Translations under genes and position numbers: made by a program | Assembly (NCBI GenBank): GCA_016711045.1 | Contig: JADJTT010000002.1 | Location: 861,846-925,845, forward strand | Length of the DNA stretch: 64,000 bases | Reading direction: 5' to 3' | Source: Saprospirales bacterium | GTDB lineage: Bacteria; Bacteroidota; Bacteroidia; Chitinophagales; Saprospiraceae | Shown here: one piece after another, positions 1-9,112 of the stretch | Layout of the letters: each line of letters begins with the position of its first letter | Numbering within the stretch: the first letter of the stretch is position 1 | The notes under the pieces: generated by a model | Seen by the model: the letters and a program-made list of their open reading frames with translations, nothing else | The model's database searches: none | Told to the model about the DNA's origin: nothing

Positions 1-608
1 AAGCGGCCATTTGCATCCATCGCTACCATGCCGATCGTGTCATGCCGCTCGCGGTTGATCTCTGTTTGGTAGATGCGTTCCTTTTTCCAATCTTTCCAGG
101 CCTCTTTTGCCTTGGGTGTGAGCATGTTTTCTTTGGGAAACCCCTGGGATAAGGCAAATTGCCGGGCACCTTCTCCAGCCAATAACACATGAGGCGTATT
201 TTCCATCACTTTCCGGGCTACAGAGATCGGGTGCATAATGTCTTCCAGAAAGCAAACCCCTCCGCAACTTCCATCTGCGTCCATAATGCATGCATCGAGG
301 GTTACCTTTCCATCCCGGTCGGGAAGGCCTCCATAACCAACTGAGCTGTTTGTAGGGTCTGCTTCTACTATCCGAACACCTGCTTCTACTGCATCCAGCG
401 CATTTCCGCCCTTCTCCATGGTCGACAGGGCTTCCAGATTCGCTTCCTTGCCAAAATCCCAGGTAGACAGCACGATAGGCCCTTCCTTTGAAGAACCGGT
501 GTTCTGACGCCGAGAGGCGCCAAAAGGTAACGCGGAAAATACATTTTTCACGCCCAGGAGTGCAGAAAGCAACATTGTTTTGCGAAGAAAGGATCGCCGG
601 TTGATCAT
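1..608 (-). CDS. Glycosylasparaginase-type Ntn hydrolase (N4-(beta-N-acetylglucosaminyl)-L-asparaginase), 3' end outside window
   Basis: About 202 codons are present; the gene runs off the left edge. The protein starts MINRRSFLRK, a Tat-like signal with a twin arginine followed by a hydrophobic stretch ending near FSAL, so export to the periplasm is likely. The mature part begins GPIVLSTWDFGKEAN and contains AVEAGVRIVEADP and SVGYGGLPD, as in the alpha chain of glycosylasparaginases. At residues 190-195 is HDTIGMV; in this family the Thr (here residue 191) becomes the N-terminal nucleophile of the beta chain after self-cleavage. The family cleaves the GlcNAc-asparagine link of N-glycans or removes beta-aspartyl residues. 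The gene lies 21 bases downstream of fadH on the same strand. A general isoaspartyl peptidase is possible, but the HDTIGM context favours glycosylasparaginase. Confidence 0.85.
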   Translation of the reverse strand, partial: MINRRSFLRKTMLLSALLGVKNVFSALPFGASRRQNTGSSKEGPIVLSTWDFGKEANLEALSTMEKGGNALDAVEAGVRIVEADPTNSSVGYGGLPDRDGKVTLDACIMDADGSCGGVCFLEDIMHPISVARKVMENTPHVLLAGEGARQFALSQGFPKENMLTPKAKEAWKDWKKERIYQTEINRERHDTIGMVAMDANGR

Positions 609-629
609 GAAACGGTATTTTCTGGTTCT

Positions 630-2654
630 CTAAATTTGCAACGCCAATTGATATGCCTGTTCGATGGCTTGCTGTGCGTCCAGCTCTGCTGCGGTATGGG
701 CGCCACCGATCAGGTGGGGGGCAATCCCCCTTTCCTGCAGCGCCTGCTGCAATTCCCGCCGGGATTCCTGTCCCGCACAAATGATGATATGATCCACTTT
801 CAGTACCTCGGTCACTCCTTTCCAGTGAATATGCAGGCCCTGGTCGTCAATTTTTTCATACCGAACGGCAGACATAACCTTTACCCCCATTTGCTGGAGT
901 TCGGACCGATGTATCCACCCGGTGGTTTTCCCCAGGCCTCTGCCGGGTTTGCCGGGAGATCGCTGAAGCAAATAAATCGTTCGGCCGGAAACTATCGGCT
1001 GGGGCTTTTTCAGCGCCCCCCGTTCTTCATAAGATGGATCAACCCCCCATTGAGCCAGAAATTCGGAAATAGCCTCCTCCGGAGGTGAAGGACGGTGTGC
1101 CAGGAATGTCGCCACATCCATCCCGATCCCACCTGCACCGATGATCGCTACGCATTGCCCTACTTCAATCCGGCCCTGCAGCACATCGGTATAAGACCAT
1201 ACAGAAGGGTGGTCCACTCCCGGAATAGCAGGACGCCGGGGAGAGACGCCTGTTGCCAGGATGATCTCCTCAAACCCACCTTCTGCCAATTGATCCGCTG
1301 TGACCTGTGTATTCAGTTTCACTCGCACGCTTGTGCGGTCCAGTTCATTCCGGAAATACCGGATGGTTTCTCCATATTCTTCTTTCCCTGGAACTTGTTT
1401 GGCCATCAAGAACTGGCCACCGACCGCGGCAGACGCTTCAAAGAGGGTCACCTCATGCCCCCGTTGAGCTGCCAGGGTCGAAAAAGCCAACCCCGCTGGT
1501 CCGGCTCCTACCACGGCTATCTTTCTGCTTCTTGTAGCGGGCTCTACGATCCACTCTGTTTCCCGGCACGCCAGGGGATTAACCAGGCAGGAAGCGACCT
1601 TGCGTTCAAACACATGGTCCAGGCAGGCCTGGTTGCAGGCAATACAGGTATTGATATGGGCAGCTTGATTCGCCCGGGCTTTTTTCACAAAGTAGGGATC
1701 GGCTAACAGCGGACGAGCCATGGATACCATATCGGCATCTTCTGCCGCCAGTATCCGCTCCGCTATTTCCGGGGCATTGATCCGGTTGGTGGTAATGAGC
1801 GGGATGCCCACTTTGCCCTTCAGCCGCCTGGTCACCCAGGAGAAAGCCCCGCGGGGCACGGTGGTGGCGATGGTCGGTACGCGGGCTTCATGCCAGCCGA
1901 TGCCGGTATTGATGAGGTTGGCGCCTGCTTTTTCCACTTCCCCGGCCAGCGCTTCTATTTCTTCCCAGGTACTCCCCTCTTCGACCAGGTCGAGCATCGA
2001 CAGGCGATAGATGACAATAAAATCAGATCCCGCTGCTTCCCGGACCTTTCGCAGGATCTCCAGGGGAAAGCGGATACGGTTTTCAAAGCTGCCGCCCCAT
2101 TCATCGGTGCGGTGGTTGGTGCGAGGTGCAATAAACTGGTTGATCAGATACCCTTCCGATCCCATGATCTCCACTCCGTCATAACCAGCCTCGCGAGCCA
2201 GCGCAGCGCATTGGGCAAAGTCCCGGATCGTCACCAACACCCCTACGCCACTCAGCGCCCTTGGTTTGAAGGGGGTAATGGGCGAACGGATCGCCGAGGG
2301 CGCCACTGCAAAGGGATGATAGGCATATCGCCCGGTATGGAGGATCTGCATGCAGATCTTTCCGCCTGCTGCATGTACCGCATCGGTGATCATCTTGTGT
2401 TGACGTGCCTCCCCGGATGTACTTAACTTACCCGAAAAAGGAGAAACCCACCCGGCCCGGTTTGGCGCCACGCCGCCGGTTACGATCAGCCCGACTTCTC
2501 CACGGGCACGCTCGGCGTAAAAGGCAGCCAGCTTGGGAAAACCGTTCCTTTTTTCCTCCAGGCCGGTATGCATGGACCCCATCAACACCCGGTTGGGCAA
2601 CTGGGTAAATCCCAAATCGAGGGGTTGAAAGAGTTTCGGGTAATTGGGATGCAT
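630..2654 (-). CDS. fadH: NADPH-dependent 2,4-dienoyl-CoA reductase
   Basis: This 674-residue protein matches FadH in length (about 670) and layout. An N-terminal old-yellow-enzyme FMN barrel (residues 1-330) holds the likely catalytic Tyr169 (SEGYLINQF) and His255 (GIGWHEAR). A 4Fe-4S cluster segment has Cys337, Cys340, Cys344 and Cys356. Two Rossmann folds follow, for FAD (VVGAGPAGLA at about 381) and NADPH (IIGAGGIGMD at about 510). FadH removes 2,4-double bonds during beta-oxidation of polyunsaturated fatty acids in the cytoplasm. The start is MHPNYPKLFQPL, which aligns with family N-termini. No other beta-oxidation gene is nearby; the glycosylasparaginase follows closely, probably in one transcript, without an obvious functional link. 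Confidence 0.93.
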   Translation of the reverse strand: MHPNYPKLFQPLDLGFTQLPNRVLMGSMHTGLEEKRNGFPKLAAFYAERARGEVGLIVTGGVAPNRAGWVSPFSGKLSTSGEARQHKMITDAVHAAGGKICMQILHTGRYAYHPFAVAPSAIRSPITPFKPRALSGVGVLVTIRDFAQCAALAREAGYDGVEIMGSEGYLINQFIAPRTNHRTDEWGGSFENRIRFPLEILRKVREAAGSDFIVIYRLSMLDLVEEGSTWEEIEALAGEVEKAGANLINTGIGWHEARVPTIATTVPRGAFSWVTRRLKGKVGIPLITTNRINAPEIAERILAAEDADMVSMARPLLADPYFVKKARANQAAHINTCIACNQACLDHVFERKVASCLVNPLACRETEWIVEPATRSRKIAVVGAGPAGLAFSTLAAQRGHEVTLFEASAAVGGQFLMAKQVPGKEEYGETIRYFRNELDRTSVRVKLNTQVTADQLAEGGFEEIILATGVSPRRPAIPGVDHPSVWSYTDVLQGRIEVGQCVAIIGAGGIGMDVATFLAHRPSPPEEAISEFLAQWGVDPSYEERGALKKPQPIVSGRTIYLLQRSPGKPGRGLGKTTGWIHRSELQQMGVKVMSAVRYEKIDDQGLHIHWKGVTEVLKVDHIIICAGQESRRELQQALQERGIAPHLIGGAHTAAELDAQQAIEQAYQLALQI

Positions 2655-2711
2655 AGTTCATGGTTGTTTCCAACGGGAAAATTACCAAAAAAAGGACGTT
2701 ATCCAATTATC

Positions 2712-5618
2712 TTACTGTACGAGTGCCATTTTTCGGGTCGCTTTGCCCTGTGCACTTTCTACCTGGTAGTATACGATACCGGTCGTTCGTCCCAATGCTG
2801 ATCTGGCAACCTGGATCTGGTTCATACCTGCGGCAAAGGCGCCTTCCTGCAGGAGCAGCGTACGGCCACTTTCGTCGAAAATATGTATCCGTGCAGTACC
2901 CGCTTCCGGCAGGTAGAACCCAATCCGGGTGGACTCCCGTACGGGGTTGGGCATATTTTGGTACAGCTCGAACTTATTGTACACCAGCATCGGCCCGTCC
3001 ATGCAATGGAAAAGCAGCGCCATCTCCAGCGGGTCATTGGAGCGGGTGTATGCTTCTGCCCTGGTATAGCGGGAGTTGATCGTCATGACCTGGCATACTT
3101 TCTCGGTGCTTGTCCGGGCCCTGAATTGGAGCGTAAAGAGCACTTGATCCTCGCTCAGTTCTTTGGTCTCTCCGTCCCAACTAACCGTAATAGCGCCGGC
3201 TTCCGGCATGACGTAAAAGTTTTGAGCCGTAAAGTCCGGCAAACCGCTGGACCGGAGTCCAACAAATTCGACCGCATCGAGCGAGTAGTTGAGCGTGAAT
3301 TGGAAGCCGGTAATTTCGCGGATATTTTTAGCGCGGAAACTAACCTCGTGTACCTGTCCCTCCGTCAGCATTTCATCGGTAATCTCAAAGACCAATGGCT
3401 CTTTTGATCGGCTGGCCACATCTCCTCCTCCCAGCGTGGAAGGCTGCGCGCTTCCGTTGAGGTCGCCCACTTTGATAGCCATGAAGTTGAGTTCAGCGGC
3501 TTCCAATAAATTGGTGATCGGAATAGCTTCCGGGAAATTCTCTCCAAATGGATGGGTCGGATCCTGGAATACATAGGAAGCATCCACGAACCTCCAGGAG
3601 GTATTGTTGGGGAAATTATCTGTAACGTGCAGGATCACTTTGCGGATCTCCACCATGTCTGAGGTAGTGATCGTGCCGGTGCGATTGGCATCGGCAGCAA
3701 TGAGTTTATAGGGAGAGGTGAGCGGATTGATGCCCAGAATATGTTGCCGAAGGATCACCAGATCGAGGGTGGTAACGCCGTTTTCTGCATGATCATCCCG
3801 GTAGGGAGTGACCATATAGCCGGCACAGGTTGCCATTTCACCCATATCAAAAGCGCCGAATTCATCGGTGAGTACATTGCCCATATTAAGCCCCTGAGTG
3901 GTCATAAACACCTGCACTTCGACTGATTCTACCGGGTCTCCCGATTCGGTCTGCACAAACCCGCTGATGGGAACGGCCGGTTCATTGCTTTGGCACAGCA
4001 GCTCATGCGGTTCGGCCAGGAAAACCGCTTCCTGCAGCACCGGAATTTCCGTATTGCGCAGCACGATATCCTGCATGGTGGTCGCTTCGATCAATGCGAG
4101 GTCTTGGGGCGAAATTGCCGGGTCATTTTTATAGTAAAACCGGTCGCCATCCCGCAAATTGGTGAACTGCAACCGGAGCAACGTAAACAGGGTCTGTCCA
4201 AAAACCGAATTGGGCATCGGGTCTTCTGCCAGGAGGCCGACCCACAAGTCCACGTTATTCGGATCGCCGTACAGGGTTTGGAGGGAAGAAGCGCTTGCTG
4301 AATTTGTGGTAATGTCGGAAAACCCGGTATGTGCCGGCAAGCCCATCGCTACCCGGAGCCCATTGAGCCGAAGAATGCCCCGGTCGCGCCCCCTTCCGAT
4401 ATTGATAGAGACCAGGTCCAATCCACCGGCGCCCGGTGGGCCGAAAAGGAAATTCCGCACAGAGCCGATCACCCGCGTATCAACCTGTTGCATTTCCTGA
4501 ATGGCCATGCCTTTACAGTATGGTTCCAGGCCAACGGATTGAACGACGGAAGGGATGAAAAATCCGTCTTTGAGCACCAGGTTCCCTTCGGGAATGGTAT
4601 TGCCGTTCAAATCGATACGCTGGACCACATTGTTGATCATGGTATGCCCCAGGCGGAATCCGGCAGCCGAAAATTCATTCAAAATACCTGCGTTTACAGC
4701 CGGATCATATCCGGTATATGCCTCCAGGTCTACGCCCAGGGAAGGGAGCCACTCCTCGAACGTAATGCGCTGGATCATCCCGCTTACGAGGCGGCGCGCC
4801 TGCTGGTAGATCTGTTCATCCGTCCAGTCCGGATGCGCTTCCAGCAGCTCGCCGCACAGGCGGTTGTGCTCGCGCACGAAAAGAGTGTGCACGACGGTTA
4901 AAAGCGGTTGTTCGTTGGCCCGGGCATCGCCGGCGACAAAGATCTTGCTCGCGGCGCCCACCGGATTGTCCATGTGGGGCGCATTGGGGTCGACCGGGCT
5001 GTTCAGTTCGCCATCGAGCGTATTATAAGGGAGAAAATTGCCTGCCGACACCTTCAGCTTTCCAGCCTCAAACGTGCGCAACCAATTGGCTCGGGCTGTT
5101 TCAGACCCATACACCGCCGAGCCGTCGAGATAGGCCGTAATATTGTTGAAGTGTTCCCGCGGATTATCCAGGCCGGCGCCCGTTCCCGGGGCTGCCAGGG
5201 AACGCCGGAAAAGAATCTTCACCTGTCCGGTATTCCAGGGGTCAAAGAACGGGTCGCCCTGCGGTATGTTGATGAATACGTTTTCCGTACCGTCGGGAAT
5301 GAAGGTAAAATCGTGGTCGATAAACTGCCCGAAGACCCATACATAATCGCTATGCCCCATGGGGTCAGGAATAGCTTCCTCCTGGGAAAAAAGGGTGTTG
5401 CTGATCAATCGGGGATTGGGCAGTCCTACGCCCGCCAGAGTGGAAACTCCGTCGCCGTAGGTCACAGGGCCTATGCGTAACAATTCAGCTCCTTTCGCCC
5501 CCCAAGCTGGGTGAGCAATGTTATTTCCGGTGCCATCAATGGTCCTGGCCTCCTGAGAATAGGCAGAATAGATGGAAATCCCAAAAATGAGAAGTGTGTA
5601 GAATGCACGAAGGCGCAT
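2712..5618 (-). CDS. Secreted animal-type haem peroxidase with dockerin-like and cohesin-like modules and a T9SS sorting domain
   Basis: The 968-residue protein begins with a signal peptide (to about residue 22, AYSQ). Residues 30-530 form an animal-type (myeloperoxidase superfamily) haem peroxidase: distal-His motif GQFIDHDFTF with His102, the segment around TLFVREHNRL with Arg/Glu, and a proximal-His candidate at FRLGHTMINN (His325). Residues 560-625 look like a carboxypeptidase-regulatory or SdrB-like fold. Residues 650-665 (ADANRTGTITTSDMVEI) resemble a dockerin calcium loop, and about 745-850 resembles a cohesin domain. The last 80 residues begin ELYQNMPNPVRESTRIGFYL and end MALVQ, a type A T9SS sorting domain. 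Secretion to the surface by T9SS is inferred. The substrate is not evident. Fifty-seven bases separate its stop from the fadH start. Confidence 0.88.
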   Translation of the reverse strand: MRLRAFYTLLIFGISIYSAYSQEARTIDGTGNNIAHPAWGAKGAELLRIGPVTYGDGVSTLAGVGLPNPRLISNTLFSQEEAIPDPMGHSDYVWVFGQFIDHDFTFIPDGTENVFINIPQGDPFFDPWNTGQVKILFRRSLAAPGTGAGLDNPREHFNNITAYLDGSAVYGSETARANWLRTFEAGKLKVSAGNFLPYNTLDGELNSPVDPNAPHMDNPVGAASKIFVAGDARANEQPLLTVVHTLFVREHNRLCGELLEAHPDWTDEQIYQQARRLVSGMIQRITFEEWLPSLGVDLEAYTGYDPAVNAGILNEFSAAGFRLGHTMINNVVQRIDLNGNTIPEGNLVLKDGFFIPSVVQSVGLEPYCKGMAIQEMQQVDTRVIGSVRNFLFGPPGAGGLDLVSINIGRGRDRGILRLNGLRVAMGLPAHTGFSDITTNSASASSLQTLYGDPNNVDLWVGLLAEDPMPNSVFGQTLFTLLRLQFTNLRDGDRFYYKNDPAISPQDLALIEATTMQDIVLRNTEIPVLQEAVFLAEPHELLCQSNEPAVPISGFVQTESGDPVESVEVQVFMTTQGLNMGNVLTDEFGAFDMGEMATCAGYMVTPYRDDHAENGVTTLDLVILRQHILGINPLTSPYKLIAADANRTGTITTSDMVEIRKVILHVTDNFPNNTSWRFVDASYVFQDPTHPFGENFPEAIPITNLLEAAELNFMAIKVGDLNGSAQPSTLGGGDVASRSKEPLVFEITDEMLTEGQVHEVSFRAKNIREITGFQFTLNYSLDAVEFVGLRSSGLPDFTAQNFYVMPEAGAITVSWDGETKELSEDQVLFTLQFRARTSTEKVCQVMTINSRYTRAEAYTRSNDPLEMALLFHCMDGPMLVYNKFELYQNMPNPVRESTRIGFYLPEAGTARIHIFDESGRTLLLQEGAFAAGMNQIQVARSALGRTTGIVYYQVESAQGKATRKMALVQ

Positions 5619-5673
5619 AAATAATGGGTGGTTTTTGTGACGCTGAAAATTTGGGATACTGAGTTAGAAGGCA

Positions 5674-5681
5674 CAAAGATA
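5674..5681 (-). promoter_or_regulatory. Candidate -7 element of the haem peroxidase gene
   Basis: Read on the minus strand this is TATCTTTG, a perfect match to the Bacteroidota TAnnTTTG element. It would place transcription start about 50 bases before the ATG at 5618. No good TTTG is seen at the -33 position, which lowers confidence. Confidence 0.4.
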
Positions 5682-5783
5682 AGGTATTTCAGATTTCGCC
5701 GCTTGCCTTTGTAAAAGGGCCGATTCGTTTTAATGTTCCGTTAAAGCGCGTTTTTTTTTCAATAAATCACTTCGGGCAGCCAT

Positions 5784-5814
5784 TTTGATATTGCATCCGG
5801 AATCGATACTTTTA
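5784..5814 (+). promoter_or_regulatory. Bacteroidota-type promoter of the Ig-repeat barrel gene
   Basis: TTTG at 5784-5787 is followed after exactly 19 bases by TACTTTTA at 5807-5814, a near match to the TTTG-N19-21-TAnnTTTG consensus. Transcription would start at about 5821, so the ATG at 5823 would have almost no leader. This supports translation from the in-frame ATG at 5841. Confidence 0.6.
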
Positions 5815-5840
5815 GCGCCACAATGCCAAACCAATTTTAT

Positions 5841-8270
5841 ATGAACCCCCGACTTCTCCCCTTGCTCGCCTGCTTATTTTTTGCCCTGACCGTATCGGCA
5901 CAATCCAGCGTATACAACCAGCTTCAACCCGGCTACCTCACCTTCGGGATCAATGGAGGCCTTTCTTACCAAACCAGCGATGTAAAAGCCCGCCTCAACG
6001 GGTATGGGCTGGGGCTCACATTGGGTAAAAACCTTTATTACCATCCCGCATCTCCCTTCACGGCAGACATTCGGGCCCGTTTCCTGTACGCCCGGCAATA
6101 CGGGTTGGACGGGGCGCCTTCCTATGACATCGACCGCAATATTGCCCTGAACGGCGCACTGAACCTGGATTACCTGAACTACCCTCCTTCCTACGGCATC
6201 ACAGACGGATTTGTCTTCCAAAACTACCGGACTACCTTGGGAGAACTGGCAGCCGAAGGGGTGCTAACCTGGAATACCAACCGCCTTGGGCCGGGTCTTT
6301 TTTTCTCGCTCTATGGCGGGGTGGGATTTGATTATTCCAGCACCCGGATCGATCAGGCGGATGCTAATGGAGCCCCTTATTACGAGGGATATACGCAACT
6401 CAAAGGACTGAGTGTGGGGAAAACGAGGAGGGAATTGAAAAACTCGATCCTGGACGGCAATTATGAAACCATCGCCGACAATATCTCCTCCGCCGGTCAA
6501 TTGGGCATTGCGCCTTCGCTGGGGGTGGAAGTCGGCTTTCAACTGACGACCCGGTTTGCCGTCAGTCTCGGGCACCGGATCACGTTTACCGGCAACAATC
6601 TGCTCGACGGGAATCAATGGACCGACAGCAAAGGGGACTGGTATCACTACACCAACCTGGGCCTGCAGTGGACACTTACCCCTGCCCGTAAAGAGAAAGG
6701 GAAGAACCCTCTTATTTCCATTACTTTCCCCACCCAGGATCCCTATACCAGTTCCACTTCCAACGGTTTGGTAAAAGCCCGGATCACAGGCGTACAAAGT
6801 GCCGCAGATGTCGTTTGCACGGTAAATGGACGAATGATGCCCTTCGATCTTTATGCCGGCGATTTTGCAGTGTCTTTCCCGCTGGTTCCCGGCCGAAATG
6901 ACGTGCAAATTCAGGCTACCAATACCTATGGCCGAGACCTGAAAAGGATACTGATCTATTACCAAACCGGGACTGGAGCCACACCTACTCCCACCCCAAG
7001 ACCCAACCCCGCTCCAAGCCCCAACCCAGGTCCAAAACCCAATCCGGGTCCAAAACCTAGTCCAGCCCCAAATCCTAATCCGGGTCCAAAACCCAGTCCA
7101 GCCCCTCCAAAGCCAATCCCATCGCCAACCCCGAGTGTGAGCCAGCCACAAGTGCAAATCACTCAGCCGTCCAGCGACACGTATCAAAGTAGCAGCGCTT
7201 CGACGACCATCAAGGCTACTATAAAAAATGTATCTTCCTCCAACGATATCCTGTATACGGTCAATGGCAGAAAGGTGAGTAATTTCTCCTTTTCGGGCAC
7301 CAATTTCCAGGCCACCGTTACCCTGCAACAAGGGAGCAACAAAATCGAGATTGAAGCCAGTAACAGTGCCGGTAAGAAAAAAGATCAGGTAACCATAACG
7401 TATGCGGACCCTCCCCAGCCGCCTCAGGTCACCATTAACAACCCTGCCGATAAAGCGGTGGTGTCGGAGCCTTCGGTATCGGTGCAAGCGACCCTGAAGA
7501 ATATTGCGCAGAAAAGCCAGATCACCTTTCTGGTGAATGCCCAATCTACGACCAATTTCACCTACGCCAATGGTCAGTTTCTGGCTACCGCACCCCTGAC
7601 CTCGGGAAACAACACCCTGGTGATCCGCGCCCAAAACCAGGACGGGAAAGCGGAAGACGCCATTCAGGTTACCTACCGGATCCCCCCGCCTCCCAAACCG
7701 GATGTGACGTTTATCCTGCCTGCCAAGCCGGGCGCTGCCGCACTTAAGACCCCTTACGAAGTAAAAGCCCGGGTAGGCCAGGTCAGCAGTCCCAGCCAAA
7801 TCACCTTTAAAGTGAATGGAAAAGAGATGAAAGGCTTCCAATTTGACCCCAAAACAGGCCAGTTTAGTTCGAAAGTAGACCTGTTGGAAGGGAAAAACGA
7901 CCTGGAGATCAGCGCGATCAATGACTCGGGAAGCACGGCGGCCCGGACAACTGTCAACTATCGTAAACCAGCGGTCATTTCTCCGGGCAATAAGCCGGAG
8001 GTCAACATCACCGCTATATCGCAACCGGCCAGCAACCCGCTCAACCCCAACGTAGCTTCGAGTACGCTGGAGGCGACAATCACCCATATCGACCAGAAGC
8101 AGCAGATCCTTTTTACGATCAACGGCAACCAGGTAACCGATTTCTCCTTTGACGCCCGCACCGGCAACTTGACCGCCACCTTGCTACTCCAACGCGGCAG
8201 CAATGTCATAATCCTCAAAGCTACCACCCGGGCAGGTAGTGATGAGGAAAGCAGAACGATCGATTTTTAG
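5841..8270 (+). CDS. Outer-membrane barrel-like protein with proline-rich hinge and Ig-like repeats
   Basis: I chose the ATG at 5841 (MNPRLLPLLACLFFALTVSAQ, a clean signal peptide) over 5823, because the mapped promoter would begin transcription at about 5821. The protein has 809 residues. Residues 25-290 are glycine- and aromatic-rich alternating strands typical of a small outer-membrane barrel. About 375-435 is a proline-rich hinge of PNPGPKP and PSPAP units. After it come about four repeats of 85-95 residues with the shared pattern TVNGxxVxxFxF, LxxGxNxIxIxAxNxxG; a related copy lies before the hinge. The repeats resemble Ig-like or glucodextranase-type folds. The layout recalls OmpA, with Ig repeats in place of the peptidoglycan-binding domain. 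No enzyme motif is seen; a structural or adhesive envelope role is inferred. Confidence 0.75.
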   Translation: MNPRLLPLLACLFFALTVSAQSSVYNQLQPGYLTFGINGGLSYQTSDVKARLNGYGLGLTLGKNLYYHPASPFTADIRARFLYARQYGLDGAPSYDIDRNIALNGALNLDYLNYPPSYGITDGFVFQNYRTTLGELAAEGVLTWNTNRLGPGLFFSLYGGVGFDYSSTRIDQADANGAPYYEGYTQLKGLSVGKTRRELKNSILDGNYETIADNISSAGQLGIAPSLGVEVGFQLTTRFAVSLGHRITFTGNNLLDGNQWTDSKGDWYHYTNLGLQWTLTPARKEKGKNPLISITFPTQDPYTSSTSNGLVKARITGVQSAADVVCTVNGRMMPFDLYAGDFAVSFPLVPGRNDVQIQATNTYGRDLKRILIYYQTGTGATPTPTPRPNPAPSPNPGPKPNPGPKPSPAPNPNPGPKPSPAPPKPIPSPTPSVSQPQVQITQPSSDTYQSSSASTTIKATIKNVSSSNDILYTVNGRKVSNFSFSGTNFQATVTLQQGSNKIEIEASNSAGKKKDQVTITYADPPQPPQVTINNPADKAVVSEPSVSVQATLKNIAQKSQITFLVNAQSTTNFTYANGQFLATAPLTSGNNTLVIRAQNQDGKAEDAIQVTYRIPPPPKPDVTFILPAKPGAAALKTPYEVKARVGQVSSPSQITFKVNGKEMKGFQFDPKTGQFSSKVDLLEGKNDLEISAINDSGSTAARTTVNYRKPAVISPGNKPEVNITAISQPASNPLNPNVASSTLEATITHIDQKQQILFTINGNQVTDFSFDARTGNLTATLLLQRGSNVIILKATTRAGSDEESRTIDF
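6975..7140 (+). repeat. Proline-rich hinge repeat inside the barrel/Ig-repeat gene
   Basis: Short tandem units that encode PNPGPKP or PSPAPNP occur about eight times, with close variants of ccaggtccaaaaccc. They form a stiff linker between the barrel part and the Ig-like repeats. Length variation between strains is likely for such tandem DNA. Confidence 0.85.
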
Positions 8271-8313
8271 GTCGTCATAATTTTGCCCCGTACCTTTCGT
8301 TTGAAATAAATTA

Positions 8314-8346
8314 GAATGAAGAAGTGCCGAAAGCACTTCTTCATTC
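8314..8346 (+). terminator. Hairpin terminator after the Ig-repeat gene
   Basis: A perfect 14-bp stem (8314-8327 with 8333-8346, gaatgaagaagtgc) closes a five-base loop, CGAAA. It lies 43 bases after the stop at 8270 and before the ATG at 8375. No strong T-run follows, so an intrinsic terminator or an mRNA-stabilising stem are both possible. Confidence 0.5.
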
Positions 8347-8374
8347 ATTCATTGCAGGTTCGGGAGCGGGATTT

Positions 8375-9112
8375 ATGTGGAGAAAACTACTCTTATTCGC
8401 AGTATTCGGACTTCTGGTGACCCTTAGCCGGGCGCAACCGGAAGGATTGTCCAACTTGCGCTCGGCAAGGCTGGAAGTTCGATACACCTGGCAGGAATTG
8501 GATTCGCTTCCCCTGCTCCCCGCTAGTGTAAGCGTCATCTATGCAGACACCCTTCCGCTCGATCCGGTTTACTTTATCATTAAAGACCGAACCATCCGCT
8601 TTCTCCCGGAGGGCCCACTTCCCGAAGGCGCCCCTGTTCGAATAACCTACCGCGTGCTCCCCTGGGATCTATCCGCCCCCTTGAGCCGGCTGGATCTGGA
8701 TAGACGGGAAAATCCGCAGGAAGGGGCCCCGCGCCTGGAGTACAATCCCTTTGAGGAAACGCAAGGAGGCCTGCTCCCCTCCTATCAGGGACTCAATTAT
8801 AATGGCAGCTTTGCCCGGGGAATCTCCTTTGGAAACCGGCAAAACCTGGTGCTCAACTCCCGGTTCAACCTGCAAATGGGGGGTATTATTGGAGACGGCA
8901 TAGAAGTACAGGCGGTGCTGAGCGACGAGAACATCCCCATTCAACCTGAAGGCAACACCCAGCAACTCAGCGAGATCGACCGGATCTTTATCCAGTTGAA
9001 AAAAGGCAACAGTTTCCTCACTGCAGGCGATTACGAATTGCGCCGGCCACGGGGGTATTTCATGAATTACCTGAAAAACTGCAAGGCGCCACTTTTGAGC
9101 ACCAACAGGTGA
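8375..9112 (+). CDS. Large outer-membrane barrel protein, N-terminal part (split by a frameshift)
   Basis: I start at 8375 (MWRKLLLFAVFGLLVTLSRAQ), a good signal peptide; an earlier in-frame ATG at 8324 lies inside a hairpin. The product shows LPASVSVIYADTLPLDPVYF, an N-terminal beta domain, then barrel-like strands (YNGSFARGISFGNRQNLVLN). The last 12 residues (NCKAPLLSTNR) are out of frame. One extra A in the run at 9074-9078 would restore LKKLQGATFEHQQVILNEKV and join it smoothly to the next entry, giving one protein of about 1160 residues. I do not recognise a named family beyond large Bacteroidota outer-membrane proteins of unknown role. Confidence 0.7.
   Translation: MWRKLLLFAVFGLLVTLSRAQPEGLSNLRSARLEVRYTWQELDSLPLLPASVSVIYADTLPLDPVYFIIKDRTIRFLPEGPLPEGAPVRITYRVLPWDLSAPLSRLDLDRRENPQEGAPRLEYNPFEETQGGLLPSYQGLNYNGSFARGISFGNRQNLVLNSRFNLQMGGIIGDGIEVQAVLSDENIPIQPEGNTQQLSEIDRIFIQLKKGNSFLTAGDYELRRPRGYFMNYLKNCKAPLLSTNR

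Noticed and set aside
1..2654. A shared pathway for glycosylasparaginase and fadH because of their 21-base spacing
   Set aside because: The substrates (glycoprotein linkages and unsaturated fatty acyl-CoA) have no clear link; co-transcription alone does not show a joint role.
6975..7140. CRISPR-like regular repeats
   Set aside because: The units are short, vary, have no spacers of constant length, and encode an in-frame proline hinge.
6264..8087. A 607-codon open frame on the minus strand opposite the Ig-repeat gene
   Set aside because: It mirrors the plus-strand gene, which has a promoter, signal peptide and repeats; the minus frame has no recognisable domain and an odd composition rich in Gly, Arg and Val.
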